A stretch of DNA of 36,914 bases from Pontiella desulfatans (GCA_029287275.1 JARFRL010000063.1:1-36914); one strand, 5' to 3'; positions 16,938-25,673 are shown, counted from the stretch's first letter. Notes: generated from the letters alone by a model not told the origin. Numbers and translations: made by a program.

Positions 16938-17969
16938 ATGAGTGATTACGCCCAGATTCCCATGCGTTTCGTAGGTCCTTTAAGAGTTTCGGGTCCCGTG
17001 CTCGAAGGCGACCACGAAGTACCGCTCGCGACGTACGAAACGCCGCTTTGGCCTTCCGTCAACCGCGGCGCGCGCGTTTCCATGAACTGCGAAGGCGGAA
17101 TCCAATGCGCCGTCATCGACGATCGCATGACGCGCTCCGTGCTGTTCGAGGCGCCCGACGCGGTCGCGGCGCTGCGGGCGCTCCAAAGCATCAAAGCCGA
17201 CTCGCCGACCCTTGAAAAGGTGGTCGAGGGAACCAGCCGCTTCGCGAAGCTGATCAACATCAACTCCCAGATCGCGGCGAACCTGCTCTTCGTTCGCTTC
17301 GAGTTCACGACCGGCGACGCCTCCGGCCACAACATGTGCACGCAGGCCGCGGAAGCGCTCATGAACCACATTCTCGCGGAACACCCCGAATTGAAGTACG
17401 GCTCCATCTCCGGAAACTATTGCTCCGACAAAAAGGCCACCGCGGTGAACGGCATTCTCGGCCGCGGCAAGTACGTCGTCGCGGAGCTGACCATTCCCGA
17501 AAAGATCTGCCGCCGCTATCTGAAAACCACGCCCGCGAAAGTCGTGCAGCTCAACATCCGAAAAAATCTGATCGGCACGTTGCTGGCGGGCGGCTCGCGC
17601 AGCGCCAACGCGCACTTCGCCAACATGCTCCTCGGCTTCTATCTCGCGACCGGGCAAGACGCGGCCAACATCGTTGAGGGCTCGCAAGGCTTCACCATCG
17701 CCGAGGAGCGCGATGGCGATCTCTATTTTTCGGTCACGCTGCCGAATCTCATCATGGGCACCGTCGGCAACGGCAAGGGGCTCGACTTCGTGCTGGAAAA
17801 CATGGAGCGCATGGGCCTGACCGAACCGCGAGAGCCCGGCGAGAATTCCAAGCGCCTCGCCTGCCTTTGCGCCGCGCAGGTGCTTTGCGGAGAACTCTCC
17901 CTGCTCGCCGCGCAAACCAATCCCGGCGAACTGATGGACGCGCACCGCCGCATCGAACGCGGCCAATAA
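16938..17969 (+). CDS. Hydroxymethylglutaryl-CoA reductase (class I-like)
   Basis: A soluble 343-residue enzyme matching the catalytic domain of class I HMG-CoA reductases, which make mevalonate from HMG-CoA with NADPH. The motifs run in family order: VPLATYETPLW with catalytic Glu34, GTSRFAKL (98-105), NADPH-binding GDASGHNM (126-133), SGNYCSDKKATA with Lys165, NAHFANM, GQDAANIVEGSQ with Asp241, GTVGNGKGLDF in place of GTVGGGT, GELSLLAAQ and the C-terminal His336 in AHRRIERGQ. All four catalytic positions are present. There is no membrane anchor. It stands alone between a promoter and a terminator. The presence of a mevalonate enzyme hints at that isoprenoid route; no other pathway genes are in view. 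Confidence 0.88.
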   Translation: MSDYAQIPMRFVGPLRVSGPVLEGDHEVPLATYETPLWPSVNRGARVSMNCEGGIQCAVIDDRMTRSVLFEAPDAVAALRALQSIKADSPTLEKVVEGTSRFAKLININSQIAANLLFVRFEFTTGDASGHNMCTQAAEALMNHILAEHPELKYGSISGNYCSDKKATAVNGILGRGKYVVAELTIPEKICRRYLKTTPAKVVQLNIRKNLIGTLLAGGSRSANAHFANMLLGFYLATGQDAANIVEGSQGFTIAEERDGDLYFSVTLPNLIMGTVGNGKGLDFVLENMERMGLTEPREPGENSKRLACLCAAQVLCGELSLLAAQTNPGELMDAHRRIERGQ

Positions 17970-17987
17970 AACCGGCCTGTTTCGATG

Positions 17988-18020
17988 AAAACGCCTTGTT
18001 GAACACAGGGCGTTTTTTTT
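17988..18020 (+). terminator. Terminator after HMG-CoA reductase
   Basis: AAAACGCCTTGT and ACAGGGCGTTTT form a 12-bp stem with one T-G wobble and a 5-nt loop, followed by eight T residues. Confidence 0.9.
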
Positions 18021-18024
18021 TCGC

Positions 18025-18042
18025 GCTAACTCAAGCTTAACG
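18025..18042 (+). promoter_or_regulatory. Pho box upstream of the beta-helix gene (distal)
   Basis: GCTAACT at 18025 and CTTAACG at 18036 share TAAC exactly 11 bp apart, in the same orientation as the gene at 18332. The distance of about 290 nt implies a long leader or cooperation with the second site. Confidence 0.6.
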
Positions 18043-18090
18043 GTTTGCTCGCCGATTCTTCATGGAATGCCAACAGCTTCCATGGCGTCT

Positions 18091-18108
18091 CCTAATCATT
18101 CCCAAACA
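18091..18108 (+). promoter_or_regulatory. Pho box upstream of the beta-helix gene (proximal)
   Basis: CCTAATC at 18091 and CCAAACA at 18102 are 11 bp apart and face the beta-helix gene. It is more degenerate than the distal site. Confidence 0.45.
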
Positions 18109-18207
18109 CGAAACCCGCCAAATGTGCGGCGTCGAAGGGAACAAGTCCGTCGAGGCGGAGATTATTTAACCGAACCCAATCCTCTTTGACGTTTCAGCGG
18201 ACTTGAT

Positions 18208-18247
18208 GGAAACCGGGCGGAAGAAACAGAAAAGACCGCCGGTTCCA
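18208..18247 (+). other. Possible leader hairpin of the beta-helix mRNA
   Basis: A purine-rich loop separates 18208-18220 from 18235-18247, which can pair as a GC-rich stem with small bulges. If transcription starts at the Pho boxes, this lies in the 5' leader. There is no T-run, so it is not a terminator. Confidence 0.35.
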
Positions 18248-18331
18248 CTCCCCGAGACACGGTTAGGTAAAAAAAGCAATATTGCGGGCGACCGCATAAC
18301 GATCGAACTAAATCATTGAAGGAGAAAATTA

Positions 18332-20095
18332 ATGAAGAAACAATTTATTATTGTAGCAGCTATGGCTGCTGGCCTGGGTGCCCAGGCCGCTACAAACTAC
18401 TGGGGCGGCGACATTGTCGGCTCTACGGGCTGGTTGGCCGCTGATACGCATATCATGACTAACCGTGTTACCGTTCTTCCGGGTGCAACCCTGACGATCG
18501 AGCCGGGGACTACCATCACTTCCGACGGTGGTTCTTTGGCTATTTCCTCGGGTGCTCAGATCAATGCCGCGGGTACTTCCAACGCGCCGATCACCTTTAC
18601 CTCCATCAACGACGACTTCGCTAACTGGCGTCCGGTGTGTCAGGAGTGGGGCTCACTCGCGATCATGGGCGAGGGTATCATCTCTTCTCACGTCTACAAA
18701 GGTAATGTGATGAACGGTACTGACGTAGATACTCCGGCAGCTGTTGGTACGCACGCGCGCATCATGGAAGGTCTTGTTGCTGTTGGTGACGGACGCGAGG
18801 CGTACGGTGGAAACAACGACGACTACGATGCGGGTACGCTTTCCTACGTTTCTTTCCGTTACGGCGGACAGGTTCTGGAAGAAGCTTCCGAGCTGAACGG
18901 TCTTTCCCTCGGTGGCATCGGTCGTGAAACTCAGATTGATCATATCGAAATCATGAACAACGTTGATGATGGTATCGAAATCTGGGGCGGAACCGTCTGC
19001 ATGAAATATGTATCCATCTGGAACATCGGCGACGACAGCTTGGATTGCGACCAGGGATGGCGCGGCAAGGTTCAGCATGGTCTGATCGTTCAGGGTTATT
19101 CCGCTAATGCTAAACAGGGTTCCGGTGTTGGTGATAACTGCATCGAGATGGACGGTTCTGAAGACTCCGACTGCGAACCGCACACGACTTCCACCCTGTA
19201 TAACTTCACGGTGATCGGTAACCACACCAAGGGTGACCACGGTATGGCGCTTCGCGACAACGTTCGTCTGCAGGTTCGTAACTCCATCTTCATGGATGTC
19301 CCGGACGATCTGATCGACGAAGAGCTTGACGGTGACGGCGGTTCCGGATGGAACTTCGCGGCCGGTACTGAGGTTGATGGTGGTGGTAAGTACACTCTTC
19401 GCACCGCTCTGAAAACGGTTCCGAATATGGAAGACACTTACGGTGTCGCGTTTAACGCGAACGCCTACAGCAATGACCTTGTTCGTATCACGGCTGCCGG
19501 CAAGACCGCTGCTGAAATCTACTGGGCGCAGGCTGACGGATACATGAACGAGCTGACCGACACCGTTCTTTACAATGTTAAAAAAGGTCCCCACGTCGAT
19601 GAAATCGAACTGTTGAATCAGCCGGGATACGACGTTGTTTACGCTGACTCCCTCCCGATTGCCGCATACGCGCGTGGTGCCGAGCAGAGCCTTTTCGGTG
19701 GAACGCTGACTTGCTCGCCGGTCGTCAAGCTTGACCCGCGCGCCGCCAACGACGCCCTGGTTGCTGACTCCCTGCCGACCAACGACGGCTTCTTTGACCT
19801 GGTTTCCTATCGTGGCGCTTTCAGCGCGACTGAAAACTGGCTCGAAGGTTGGACCGCTGCTGACCAGTATGGATTCCTCGGCGAAGCAACGGATGCTGCT
19901 CCGGGCATCTCCACGGGTGTTCTGCTGAACTGGGCTTCTGTTGAAAATGGTTTCTACCAGGTCGAAAGTGCTGACGACGTAGGCTTCACCAGCAATGTTG
20001 TTGTTGAAGCTACCCTTGAAGGCACTGGCGTCGAAATGTACTTCGGTGATCCGGCTCTGTCCGCGTCGAAATTCTTCCGCGTAACCTCTTTCTAA
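18332..20095 (+). CDS. Secreted right-handed beta-helix protein, probably Pho-regulated
   Basis: 587 residues with a clear signal peptide (about 1-20, ending GAQA). The body has parallel beta-helix repeats: V-x-PGATLTIEPGTTI, then rungs such as IDHIEIMNNVDDGIEIWGG, MKYVSIWNIGDDSLDCDQG and LYNFTVIGNHTKGDHGMALRDN. Acidic patches, including DLIDEELDGDGG, could bind calcium. The last 70 residues (WASVENGFYQVESADDVGF ending KFFRVTSF) resemble the C-terminal module common on exported Verrucomicrobiota proteins. Codons favour GGT, GTT, GCT and CGT far more than the neighbours do, which suggests very high expression. It precedes a helical-repeat protein and a TonB receptor and lies under Pho boxes. 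I infer surface capture or processing of a phosphorus substrate; no catalytic motif is recognised. Confidence 0.75.
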   Translation: MKKQFIIVAAMAAGLGAQAATNYWGGDIVGSTGWLAADTHIMTNRVTVLPGATLTIEPGTTITSDGGSLAISSGAQINAAGTSNAPITFTSINDDFANWRPVCQEWGSLAIMGEGIISSHVYKGNVMNGTDVDTPAAVGTHARIMEGLVAVGDGREAYGGNNDDYDAGTLSYVSFRYGGQVLEEASELNGLSLGGIGRETQIDHIEIMNNVDDGIEIWGGTVCMKYVSIWNIGDDSLDCDQGWRGKVQHGLIVQGYSANAKQGSGVGDNCIEMDGSEDSDCEPHTTSTLYNFTVIGNHTKGDHGMALRDNVRLQVRNSIFMDVPDDLIDEELDGDGGSGWNFAAGTEVDGGGKYTLRTALKTVPNMEDTYGVAFNANAYSNDLVRITAAGKTAAEIYWAQADGYMNELTDTVLYNVKKGPHVDEIELLNQPGYDVVYADSLPIAAYARGAEQSLFGGTLTCSPVVKLDPRAANDALVADSLPTNDGFFDLVSYRGAFSATENWLEGWTAADQYGFLGEATDAAPGISTGVLLNWASVENGFYQVESADDVGFTSNVVVEATLEGTGVEMYFGDPALSASKFFRVTSF

Positions 20096-20123
20096 GGTTT
20101 TACCAAGAAGAATGTGCAACTTT

Positions 20124-20157
20124 GGTGGCAGGGTTTCCCTGCCACCTCTCTTTTTTT
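20124..20157 (+). terminator. Terminator between beta-helix and helical-repeat genes
   Basis: GGTGGCAGGG and CCCTGCCACC form a perfect 10-bp stem with a TTT loop, followed by TCTCTTTTTTT. It should end most beta-helix transcripts. Partial readthrough would give lower expression of the next genes. Confidence 0.92.
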
Positions 20158-20187
20158 AAAATTGGTTATTAGTCAGGTGTTGGAATT

Positions 20188-21438
20188 ATGAAGAAACGGT
20201 TACCCCTTACTTGTTTGATTCTCCTCGGAGTTTTGTCCTTTGCAAACCTGACCGTGAGCGCTGAGAACACACTGCTTGCAAAGCAGGCTGAAGCTATTTC
20301 CAAAACTGCCGAGGCACTGCTGCTGCTGCCGGACCATCCACATGAGAGAAACCGGAATCGGGAACTCGCCACGGTCGTTGAGTTTCTCATTGATTCCCAT
20401 GATCTTGAACGGGCCCAATCCTTTCGCGCGAAAATTACAAACTGGCGCGCGGATCAGCTTAAAGCCAAAATCGCGACGGCATATTACGAGTCCGGAAAAA
20501 AAGACCTCGCGGAAAAAATGATTAAAGAAGTGTCTGTTGTTGCGGATACCGTCACGGGTTGGAAAGCCGGTATGATTGCCGCGACCGGTGAGCACAAAAA
20601 CTATTTTGATAAGTACGATGATTTCCGCCTCGATCGGATCAAGGTCGCCCTCGCTGAATACTGCTGGATTTCGGGTGACAAGGAGGCGGCGAAAAAGTGG
20701 AGCGAAAACGTGCTGCCCGCGGAACAGTCTGATTTTATCAAGAAACAGGCTCTCGCGCTTGCCGAGGCCGATTACGATGCCTCTCTTGCCATTAATATGA
20801 TCCTCGCTGAAGGCGAAACCTTTGAAGGGAAGAAGGCGGCGGTTGATGGTGTTGTTCTCCTATACGGCCTCTATTTTAAAGATGCTGAAAAACGAGACCA
20901 CTTGAAATCGCTCATCGATCGGTATTCCATCTCCATGCCGATAATGTACCGCGTTGAATGGCTCCATGACATGGCGTTGGCTGCCGATGAAAATGGTGAT
21001 GCGGAGTTGGCCAGGAGCTTCTATCACGAAGCATCCTTGTTTATTTCCCAGAGTGAATTCCGTCCGCGACTCTTTTTCCCTTTGAAGGCATCCAACATCA
21101 TTACCGCCCACAAGCTTCAGTTTGAGGATGAAGCTCTGGAAGCCGCGAAACTGCTCTATAAGACATATGGGGAGTCTGAAGGGAGCATCTACAACATTCA
21201 TCGTGCTGATGTGCTTTGTTCAATCGGCGAGGTTTTCGCATTCATCGGGAAGATGGATCGTGCTGAGCAGGTTTACCTCAACGCACTTGATCAGGCGGTC
21301 GTGAACCCGAATTCAAAACCGCGTCTGGAAGACCTGAATCTAATCACGCTGTCTCTGGTGGAATACGATGTGCCTTTGACTCCTTCGCTGAATGAAGAAA
21401 TGAATGGGCTCATCAAATCATTGGGAACTCCGTGGTAG
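20188..21438 (+). CDS. Secreted helical-repeat (TPR-like) protein
   Basis: 416 residues with a signal peptide (about 1-25, VSAEN junction) and then a nearly all-helical body of degenerate TPR/SEL1-like pairs. Examples are LIDSHDLERAQSFRAKI, IATAYYESGKKDLAEKMIKEV, MALAADENGDAELARSFYHEA and VFAFIGKMDRAEQVYLNALDQA. No enzymatic motif is visible, so it is probably a periplasmic or surface adaptor. It sits between the beta-helix gene and the TonB receptor on the same strand and probably serves that system. Base composition is more AT-rich than the flanking pst and exb genes. Only a weak promoter-like region precedes it, so it may depend on readthrough. Confidence 0.65.
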   Translation: MKKRLPLTCLILLGVLSFANLTVSAENTLLAKQAEAISKTAEALLLLPDHPHERNRNRELATVVEFLIDSHDLERAQSFRAKITNWRADQLKAKIATAYYESGKKDLAEKMIKEVSVVADTVTGWKAGMIAATGEHKNYFDKYDDFRLDRIKVALAEYCWISGDKEAAKKWSENVLPAEQSDFIKKQALALAEADYDASLAINMILAEGETFEGKKAAVDGVVLLYGLYFKDAEKRDHLKSLIDRYSISMPIMYRVEWLHDMALAADENGDAELARSFYHEASLFISQSEFRPRLFFPLKASNIITAHKLQFEDEALEAAKLLYKTYGESEGSIYNIHRADVLCSIGEVFAFIGKMDRAEQVYLNALDQAVVNPNSKPRLEDLNLITLSLVEYDVPLTPSLNEEMNGLIKSLGTPW

Positions 21439-21447
21439 GGGATGGCC

Positions 21448-21465
21448 GCTAACAAAACGCTAATG
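21448..21465 (+). promoter_or_regulatory. Pho box upstream of the TonB-dependent receptor
   Basis: GCTAACA at 21448, spacer AAAC and GCTAATG at 21459 form an exact 7+4+7 repeat facing the receptor, 95 nt before its start. Confidence 0.75.
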
Positions 21466-21559
21466 GTTAAGGGGTTGCTCCATTTAATTCCCATGGCTTA
21501 TAACCCCTCGCTCAATTGGGCTAATGGAATTTAAATAAGACAATTTTTGGTAGGCTTTG

Positions 21560-24500
21560 GTGAAGAAATCCTTGAGGAATCTGTTGGTTACAGTGTGCTT
21601 GTTCTGCTCGTTGGAGGCATTTGCGCAGAAGGGGGGTATTCGGGGAACCGTGATGGATCTGGACTTTGAAGTCCCGCTTCCCGGGGTGAAGGTGGTGATT
21701 TCTGAGAACGGTCAGGAAACCGTCACGAGCGATGCCGGTAGTTTTTATCTGGAGCAGATGGAGCCTGGTGCTTACACTGTTATGTTCAGTAAAGCCGGTT
21801 ACGTCCGCGTGACCAAACCTAGCGTTGTTGTTTCTCCTGGACAGCTGGCGGAAGTCGAAGCGTCTCTGGCCGGTGAATACGAAGAAATGGATGAGCTGAT
21901 CGTGAAGGAAATTTCACTGGGCGGCGCATCCGAAATCGGCCTGTTGAATCTTCGTATGGAGAGTTCGGCTTTGATGGATTCCGTTGGCGCGGATCTGATC
22001 AGTCAGGCCGGTGCCAGTGATGCCGCCGGAGCGCTCAAGCTGGTATCCGGGACTACGGTACAAGACGGTAAATACGCCGTTGTTCGTGGTCTGCCTGATC
22101 GATATGTGGTTTCAACGTTGAATGGGGTGCGTCTGCCTACCGCCGATCCCGACAAGCGCGCGGTGCAGTTGGACCAATACCCTGCATCCCTGATTGAAAG
22201 TGTCCGCGTTCTAAAATCATTCACACCTGATCAGCAAGGCGATGCCTCGGGGGGTAGTGTCGATGTTGTTTTGAGAGGTATTCCGGAAGAGCGGTTACTG
22301 AAATTTAGTGTGGGCTCCAAATTTTACAGCGATCAGGCGGATGACGGCGAATTTCTTACGTACGAGCAGAGCGAGATGGAATATTGGGGCAAGCGCGATT
22401 TTAATCCGCCGCCGGATGCCGGTGCGGCCGCCGCGCCCGCACCCCAGACGGTAGAGGGTTCGTACGGGACGAAAAAAACCGATCAACCCGATAATTTCAA
22501 CTGGGCTATCGATGCCGGGGATCGATTTGAATTCGATGCGTTCGGCGAGGATTTCTCGCTCGGAGGCTTGGCAACATTCAGTTACGAGCAGAAGGCCTAT
22601 CATCGTGACGGCGTGATTGAGGATAAATATTATGAAAACGACGCCGCGGCTGCTTATCTAGACTTGGAACCCGATCAGTTGGCTCCTTACTCGGATGGCA
22701 GGTACCAGAATGGAATTCTTCAAGTTGATGAACTCGTTCTGACGGATTTATACGATATCACCAAAAGTACACATGAAATCAATTGGAGCGGGGCTTTGGC
22801 CGTCGGGTTGGAGCATGAGCTTCTCAAATTGAATTATCTACATGTCTTTACGCACAATGCTGAAGATTCTGCCATTGTGTCCAAAGATACCCGTGGACGA
22901 GAACTCTATAATCCCCAGTATCTCGATTATGTCGATGGATCCGATCAATCCATTAATGTGGCCCCTTATCGGATATTCGAGGCTATGCTGTACAAGGAGC
23001 GTGACACCCATTCCGACCAGTTTGGAGGAGAACTGACTATTCCTATTCCTGAATTCGGGTCGGATGGTATCTTCCAGTTTAAACGCCCGGTTTTGGACTG
23101 GAAGCTGTCTGAGGGTTCGTCCTCCCTTCAGGAACAGAAAGAAATTTTGGCCTATACGTGGATTCCTGGGGCAGTGATCTCATCTCCCGATCCGGAATAT
23201 GACTGGATAATCGGTATTCCACCGCCCGGATCCTATCCAATTGATACGCTGGGTAACTTTGCGCCCGGCGCGGCTTGGACCAGTGCGTTTACCAACTCCA
23301 TTGGTGAAGTATATACTCCTCCAGCTGTCAGTGCGCAGTTCCGCTCTGACTATGACGCCTTCCGGCGTTATATCGAAGCGAACCCGCAGCTTGGTTTGGT
23401 CTTCCCTGATTTCGCGTGGTTTAACGAAGACATCTATGATTTGGGTGCTGTTCCAGAAACGATCACCGGTGTGGAATCCAATGGCACATACTTTGCCGAT
23501 GAGCCCCAGGAGCAGTTGGGTAACCGCCAGATGATCTGGCAGGAAGTGGTTGAAGAGAGTGATCAGATTGCCTTCAACTATAAGTGGGACTTCGCCAACT
23601 GGACGGAAGATGAGGGCTATTTCAAAGCGGGCCTGTTTCAGGACCGCGTCGACCGCAAGTTTTTCCAGCAGTCCCTCAGTAACAAGGACCGGGGGGTAAG
23701 CATCCCGACCTTTAAAGCGCCATGGGATGTCGGTCTCGTGGAGCTCTTTCCGGCAAATTCTCCGACAGCGATGTATGCCTATTTCGGAGATGTTCAATAC
23801 ACGGGTAATCAGGATATTGATGCCTACTATCTCATGTCTGATTTTCCCGTGTTTGATTTTCTGTCTGTACGGGGCGGGGTGAGATACGAGAAGTTCAAGC
23901 TGCAAACGTTCCTTGATCCGGATGACGATTCAGTTGCCCGGCAAATTCTTCCGGAGAACGGTGCGCTGGCATTCCTTAACGCGAAGCCGGGCGGAGGCTA
24001 TGAGGAGGATGCGGATTATAATCGTTCAGACTATCTACCCTCCTTTGGTTTTGATGTGACCCCTGTAGATAATATCATGTTCCGTTTTAATTGGGCGCGG
24101 ACCGTGGCTAAACAGCAGTTTAAAGAGGTGGTTCCTATCATTCAGCGAGAATATGCCGGTGCGCCGGCCTTTTATGGCAACCCTGATCTGGTAGCGAGCC
24201 CGGTGGAAAACCTTGATTTCCGTTTAGACTACACGCCTTATCCTGGAGGGCTTCTTTCCGCGTCTTTCTTCACCAAGGATATTGAGGAACCGATTCAGTA
24301 TTACGAGTCTTCAGATGGTAACGGACAGAAATATACTTTTGTGCGAAATTATCCCACGGCATGGGTTCGCGGATATGAGCTGGAGGCGCGCCAGTCTTTA
24401 GGCCAATTCTTTGATATCTTTGAGGGCGTTGGAGTCGGCGCAAACTTCACGCTCATTGAAGGTGAAGTGGATTTGGACGATGGAACAACCAGTGACGTCC

Positions 24501-24844
24501 AGGAGATGCCCGAATATCTAGCGAACGTGTTTTTCACTTACGATATCGATTTTATGGATACTAAACTGGGTCTCTTCTACACGCATCAGGGTGACACGCT
24601 GAAACGCGTCAAAAACACTACGGGAGGCTCGCCGTCTCCTGCCGTTTATGCGCTACCTTATGGAGTATTGAATTTCACGGTGTCTACAAAGATAACCGAT
24701 CATTTCAAACTAAGCTTCAAAGCCAAGAACCTGACTGATCCGGATATCGAGACGGTCTATCGCGAAGCTGGGTATGAGGATGCGATTCGCAGTTCGTATA
24801 CGAAAGGACGGGAGTATTCGATTGGATTGAGCACCACCTGGTAA
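21560..24844 (+). CDS. TonB-dependent outer-membrane receptor with N-terminal carboxypeptidase-regulatory-like domain
   Basis: A 1094-residue receptor. After the signal peptide (ending AFAQ) comes a CarboxypepD_reg-like beta-sandwich (IRGTVMDLDFEVPLPGVKVVIS and GAYTVMFSKAGYV, about 27-105). The plug follows (ASDAAGALKLVSGTTVQDGKYAVVRGLPDRYVVSTLNGV, about 150-260), then a 22-strand-type barrel ending EYSIGLSTTW. The plug phrasing is that of large receptors for oligomeric or organic substrates rather than small siderophores. I chose GTG at 21560 because GGTAGG lies five bases before it; the TTG one codon earlier is too close. A Pho box precedes it, and the TonB energising operon begins 67 nt after it. 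The substrate is probably a phosphorus compound; this is inference. Confidence 0.92.
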   Translation: MKKSLRNLLVTVCLFCSLEAFAQKGGIRGTVMDLDFEVPLPGVKVVISENGQETVTSDAGSFYLEQMEPGAYTVMFSKAGYVRVTKPSVVVSPGQLAEVEASLAGEYEEMDELIVKEISLGGASEIGLLNLRMESSALMDSVGADLISQAGASDAAGALKLVSGTTVQDGKYAVVRGLPDRYVVSTLNGVRLPTADPDKRAVQLDQYPASLIESVRVLKSFTPDQQGDASGGSVDVVLRGIPEERLLKFSVGSKFYSDQADDGEFLTYEQSEMEYWGKRDFNPPPDAGAAAAPAPQTVEGSYGTKKTDQPDNFNWAIDAGDRFEFDAFGEDFSLGGLATFSYEQKAYHRDGVIEDKYYENDAAAAYLDLEPDQLAPYSDGRYQNGILQVDELVLTDLYDITKSTHEINWSGALAVGLEHELLKLNYLHVFTHNAEDSAIVSKDTRGRELYNPQYLDYVDGSDQSINVAPYRIFEAMLYKERDTHSDQFGGELTIPIPEFGSDGIFQFKRPVLDWKLSEGSSSLQEQKEILAYTWIPGAVISSPDPEYDWIIGIPPPGSYPIDTLGNFAPGAAWTSAFTNSIGEVYTPPAVSAQFRSDYDAFRRYIEANPQLGLVFPDFAWFNEDIYDLGAVPETITGVESNGTYFADEPQEQLGNRQMIWQEVVEESDQIAFNYKWDFANWTEDEGYFKAGLFQDRVDRKFFQQSLSNKDRGVSIPTFKAPWDVGLVELFPANSPTAMYAYFGDVQYTGNQDIDAYYLMSDFPVFDFLSVRGGVRYEKFKLQTFLDPDDDSVARQILPENGALAFLNAKPGGGYEEDADYNRSDYLPSFGFDVTPVDNIMFRFNWARTVAKQQFKEVVPIIQREYAGAPAFYGNPDLVASPVENLDFRLDYTPYPGGLLSASFFTKDIEEPIQYYESSDGNGQKYTFVRNYPTAWVRGYELEARQSLGQFFDIFEGVGVGANFTLIEGEVDLDDGTTSDVQEMPEYLANVFFTYDIDFMDTKLGLFYTHQGDTLKRVKNTTGGSPSPAVYALPYGVLNFTVSTKITDHFKLSFKAKNLTDPDIETVYREAGYEDAIRSSYTKGREYSIGLSTTW

Positions 24845-24850
24845 CGACCA

Positions 24851-24868
24851 CCTAACAAACCACTCACT
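24851..24868 (+). promoter_or_regulatory. Possible Pho box upstream of the TonB operon
   Basis: CCTAACA at 24851 and ACTCACT at 24862 are 11 bp apart, facing the DUF3450 gene 44 nt downstream. The second heptamer matches only four of seven positions, and cotranscription with the receptor is also possible. Confidence 0.5.
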
Positions 24869-24911
24869 CAGCGCGAACATTTTGGAAATAGAACTCTAGC
24901 CCGAGGTAAAC

Positions 24912-25661
24912 ATGAAAAAACAACTGATGATATTTTTAGCCGTTTCCAGCGCGGCCGTCGCGGTTCGAGCGACGGAGCTCGACGAGACGAAAGAAGCGCT
25001 TTCGAAGTGGGTGGAAACCCGCAAGCTGATCTCCGAGGAAAAGAACAAATGGGAGCTCGAGCGCGAGGTGCTGGGCGATCGGATCGATCTGGTGCGCGCC
25101 GAGCGCGACGCGCTGAGCAAGAAAATCCACGAGACCCAGTCGCTCATCACCGACGCCGACAAGAAGCGTGAGAATTTGGTTAAGGAAAACGACGCGCTGA
25201 AAAACGCGTCCGCCACGCTCGTTAACCGAATCTTCACGTTGGAGCGCGAGGTGCTCGCGCTGCTGCCGATCCTGCCGGAGCCGGTCCGGGATCGAATCAA
25301 GCCGCTGAGCCAGCGCCTGCCCAAAACCGCGGAGACCGAGCTGTCGCTGTCCGAGCGCTACCAGAACGTCATCGGCATCATCAACGAACTGAACAAAGGC
25401 GCGGGCGAAATCACCGTGGTCAGCGAGGTGAAGGACCTCCAAGACGGAACCACCGCCGAGGTCCAGACGCTCTACATCGGCTACGCCGCGGGATACTCCT
25501 GCAACAACAACGGCGACGTCGCGTTCGTGGGCCGACCGACTTCCGAAGGCTGGACCTGGGAACAAAACAACGCGATCGCGCCCCAGGTGGCCGATTCCAT
25601 CTCCATTTTGAAAAACGAAAAGGTCGCGGCCTTCATGCCGTTGCCCGTCAGCGTCGACTAA
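24912..25661 (+). CDS. DUF3450 periplasmic coiled-coil protein of a TonB system
   Basis: 249 residues with a short signal peptide (about 1-20), then a long Glu/Lys-rich coiled coil (about 22-110). A conserved C-terminal domain follows, including LPILPEPVRDRIKPLSQRLP, SERYQNVIGIINELNKGAGEITVV and YIGYAAGYSCNNNGDVAFVGRP. This is the DUF3450 pattern. The family is found as the first gene of TtpC-type TonB operons, where it is thought to work in the periplasm with the long ExbB. The gene lies 12 nt before the TtpC-like gene and uses a GAGG ribosome site. Confidence 0.88.
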   Translation: MKKQLMIFLAVSSAAVAVRATELDETKEALSKWVETRKLISEEKNKWELEREVLGDRIDLVRAERDALSKKIHETQSLITDADKKRENLVKENDALKNASATLVNRIFTLEREVLALLPILPEPVRDRIKPLSQRLPKTAETELSLSERYQNVIGIINELNKGAGEITVVSEVKDLQDGTTAEVQTLYIGYAAGYSCNNNGDVAFVGRPTSEGWTWEQNNAIAPQVADSISILKNEKVAAFMPLPVSVD

Positions 25662-25673
25662 GGAACCGGACCC

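Larger units (their letters stand above)
17970..18331. other. Intergenic region upstream of the beta-helix gene (362 nt)
   Basis: It holds the HMG-CoA reductase terminator (17988-18020), two Pho-box candidates (18025-18042 and 18091-18108), a possible leader hairpin (18208-18247) and a GGAGAA ribosome site just before 18332. I see no gene in it. Confidence 0.75.

Noticed and set aside
21466..21472. Third heptamer (GTTAAGG) for the receptor Pho box
   Set aside because: It directly abuts the second heptamer and is out of 11-bp phase.
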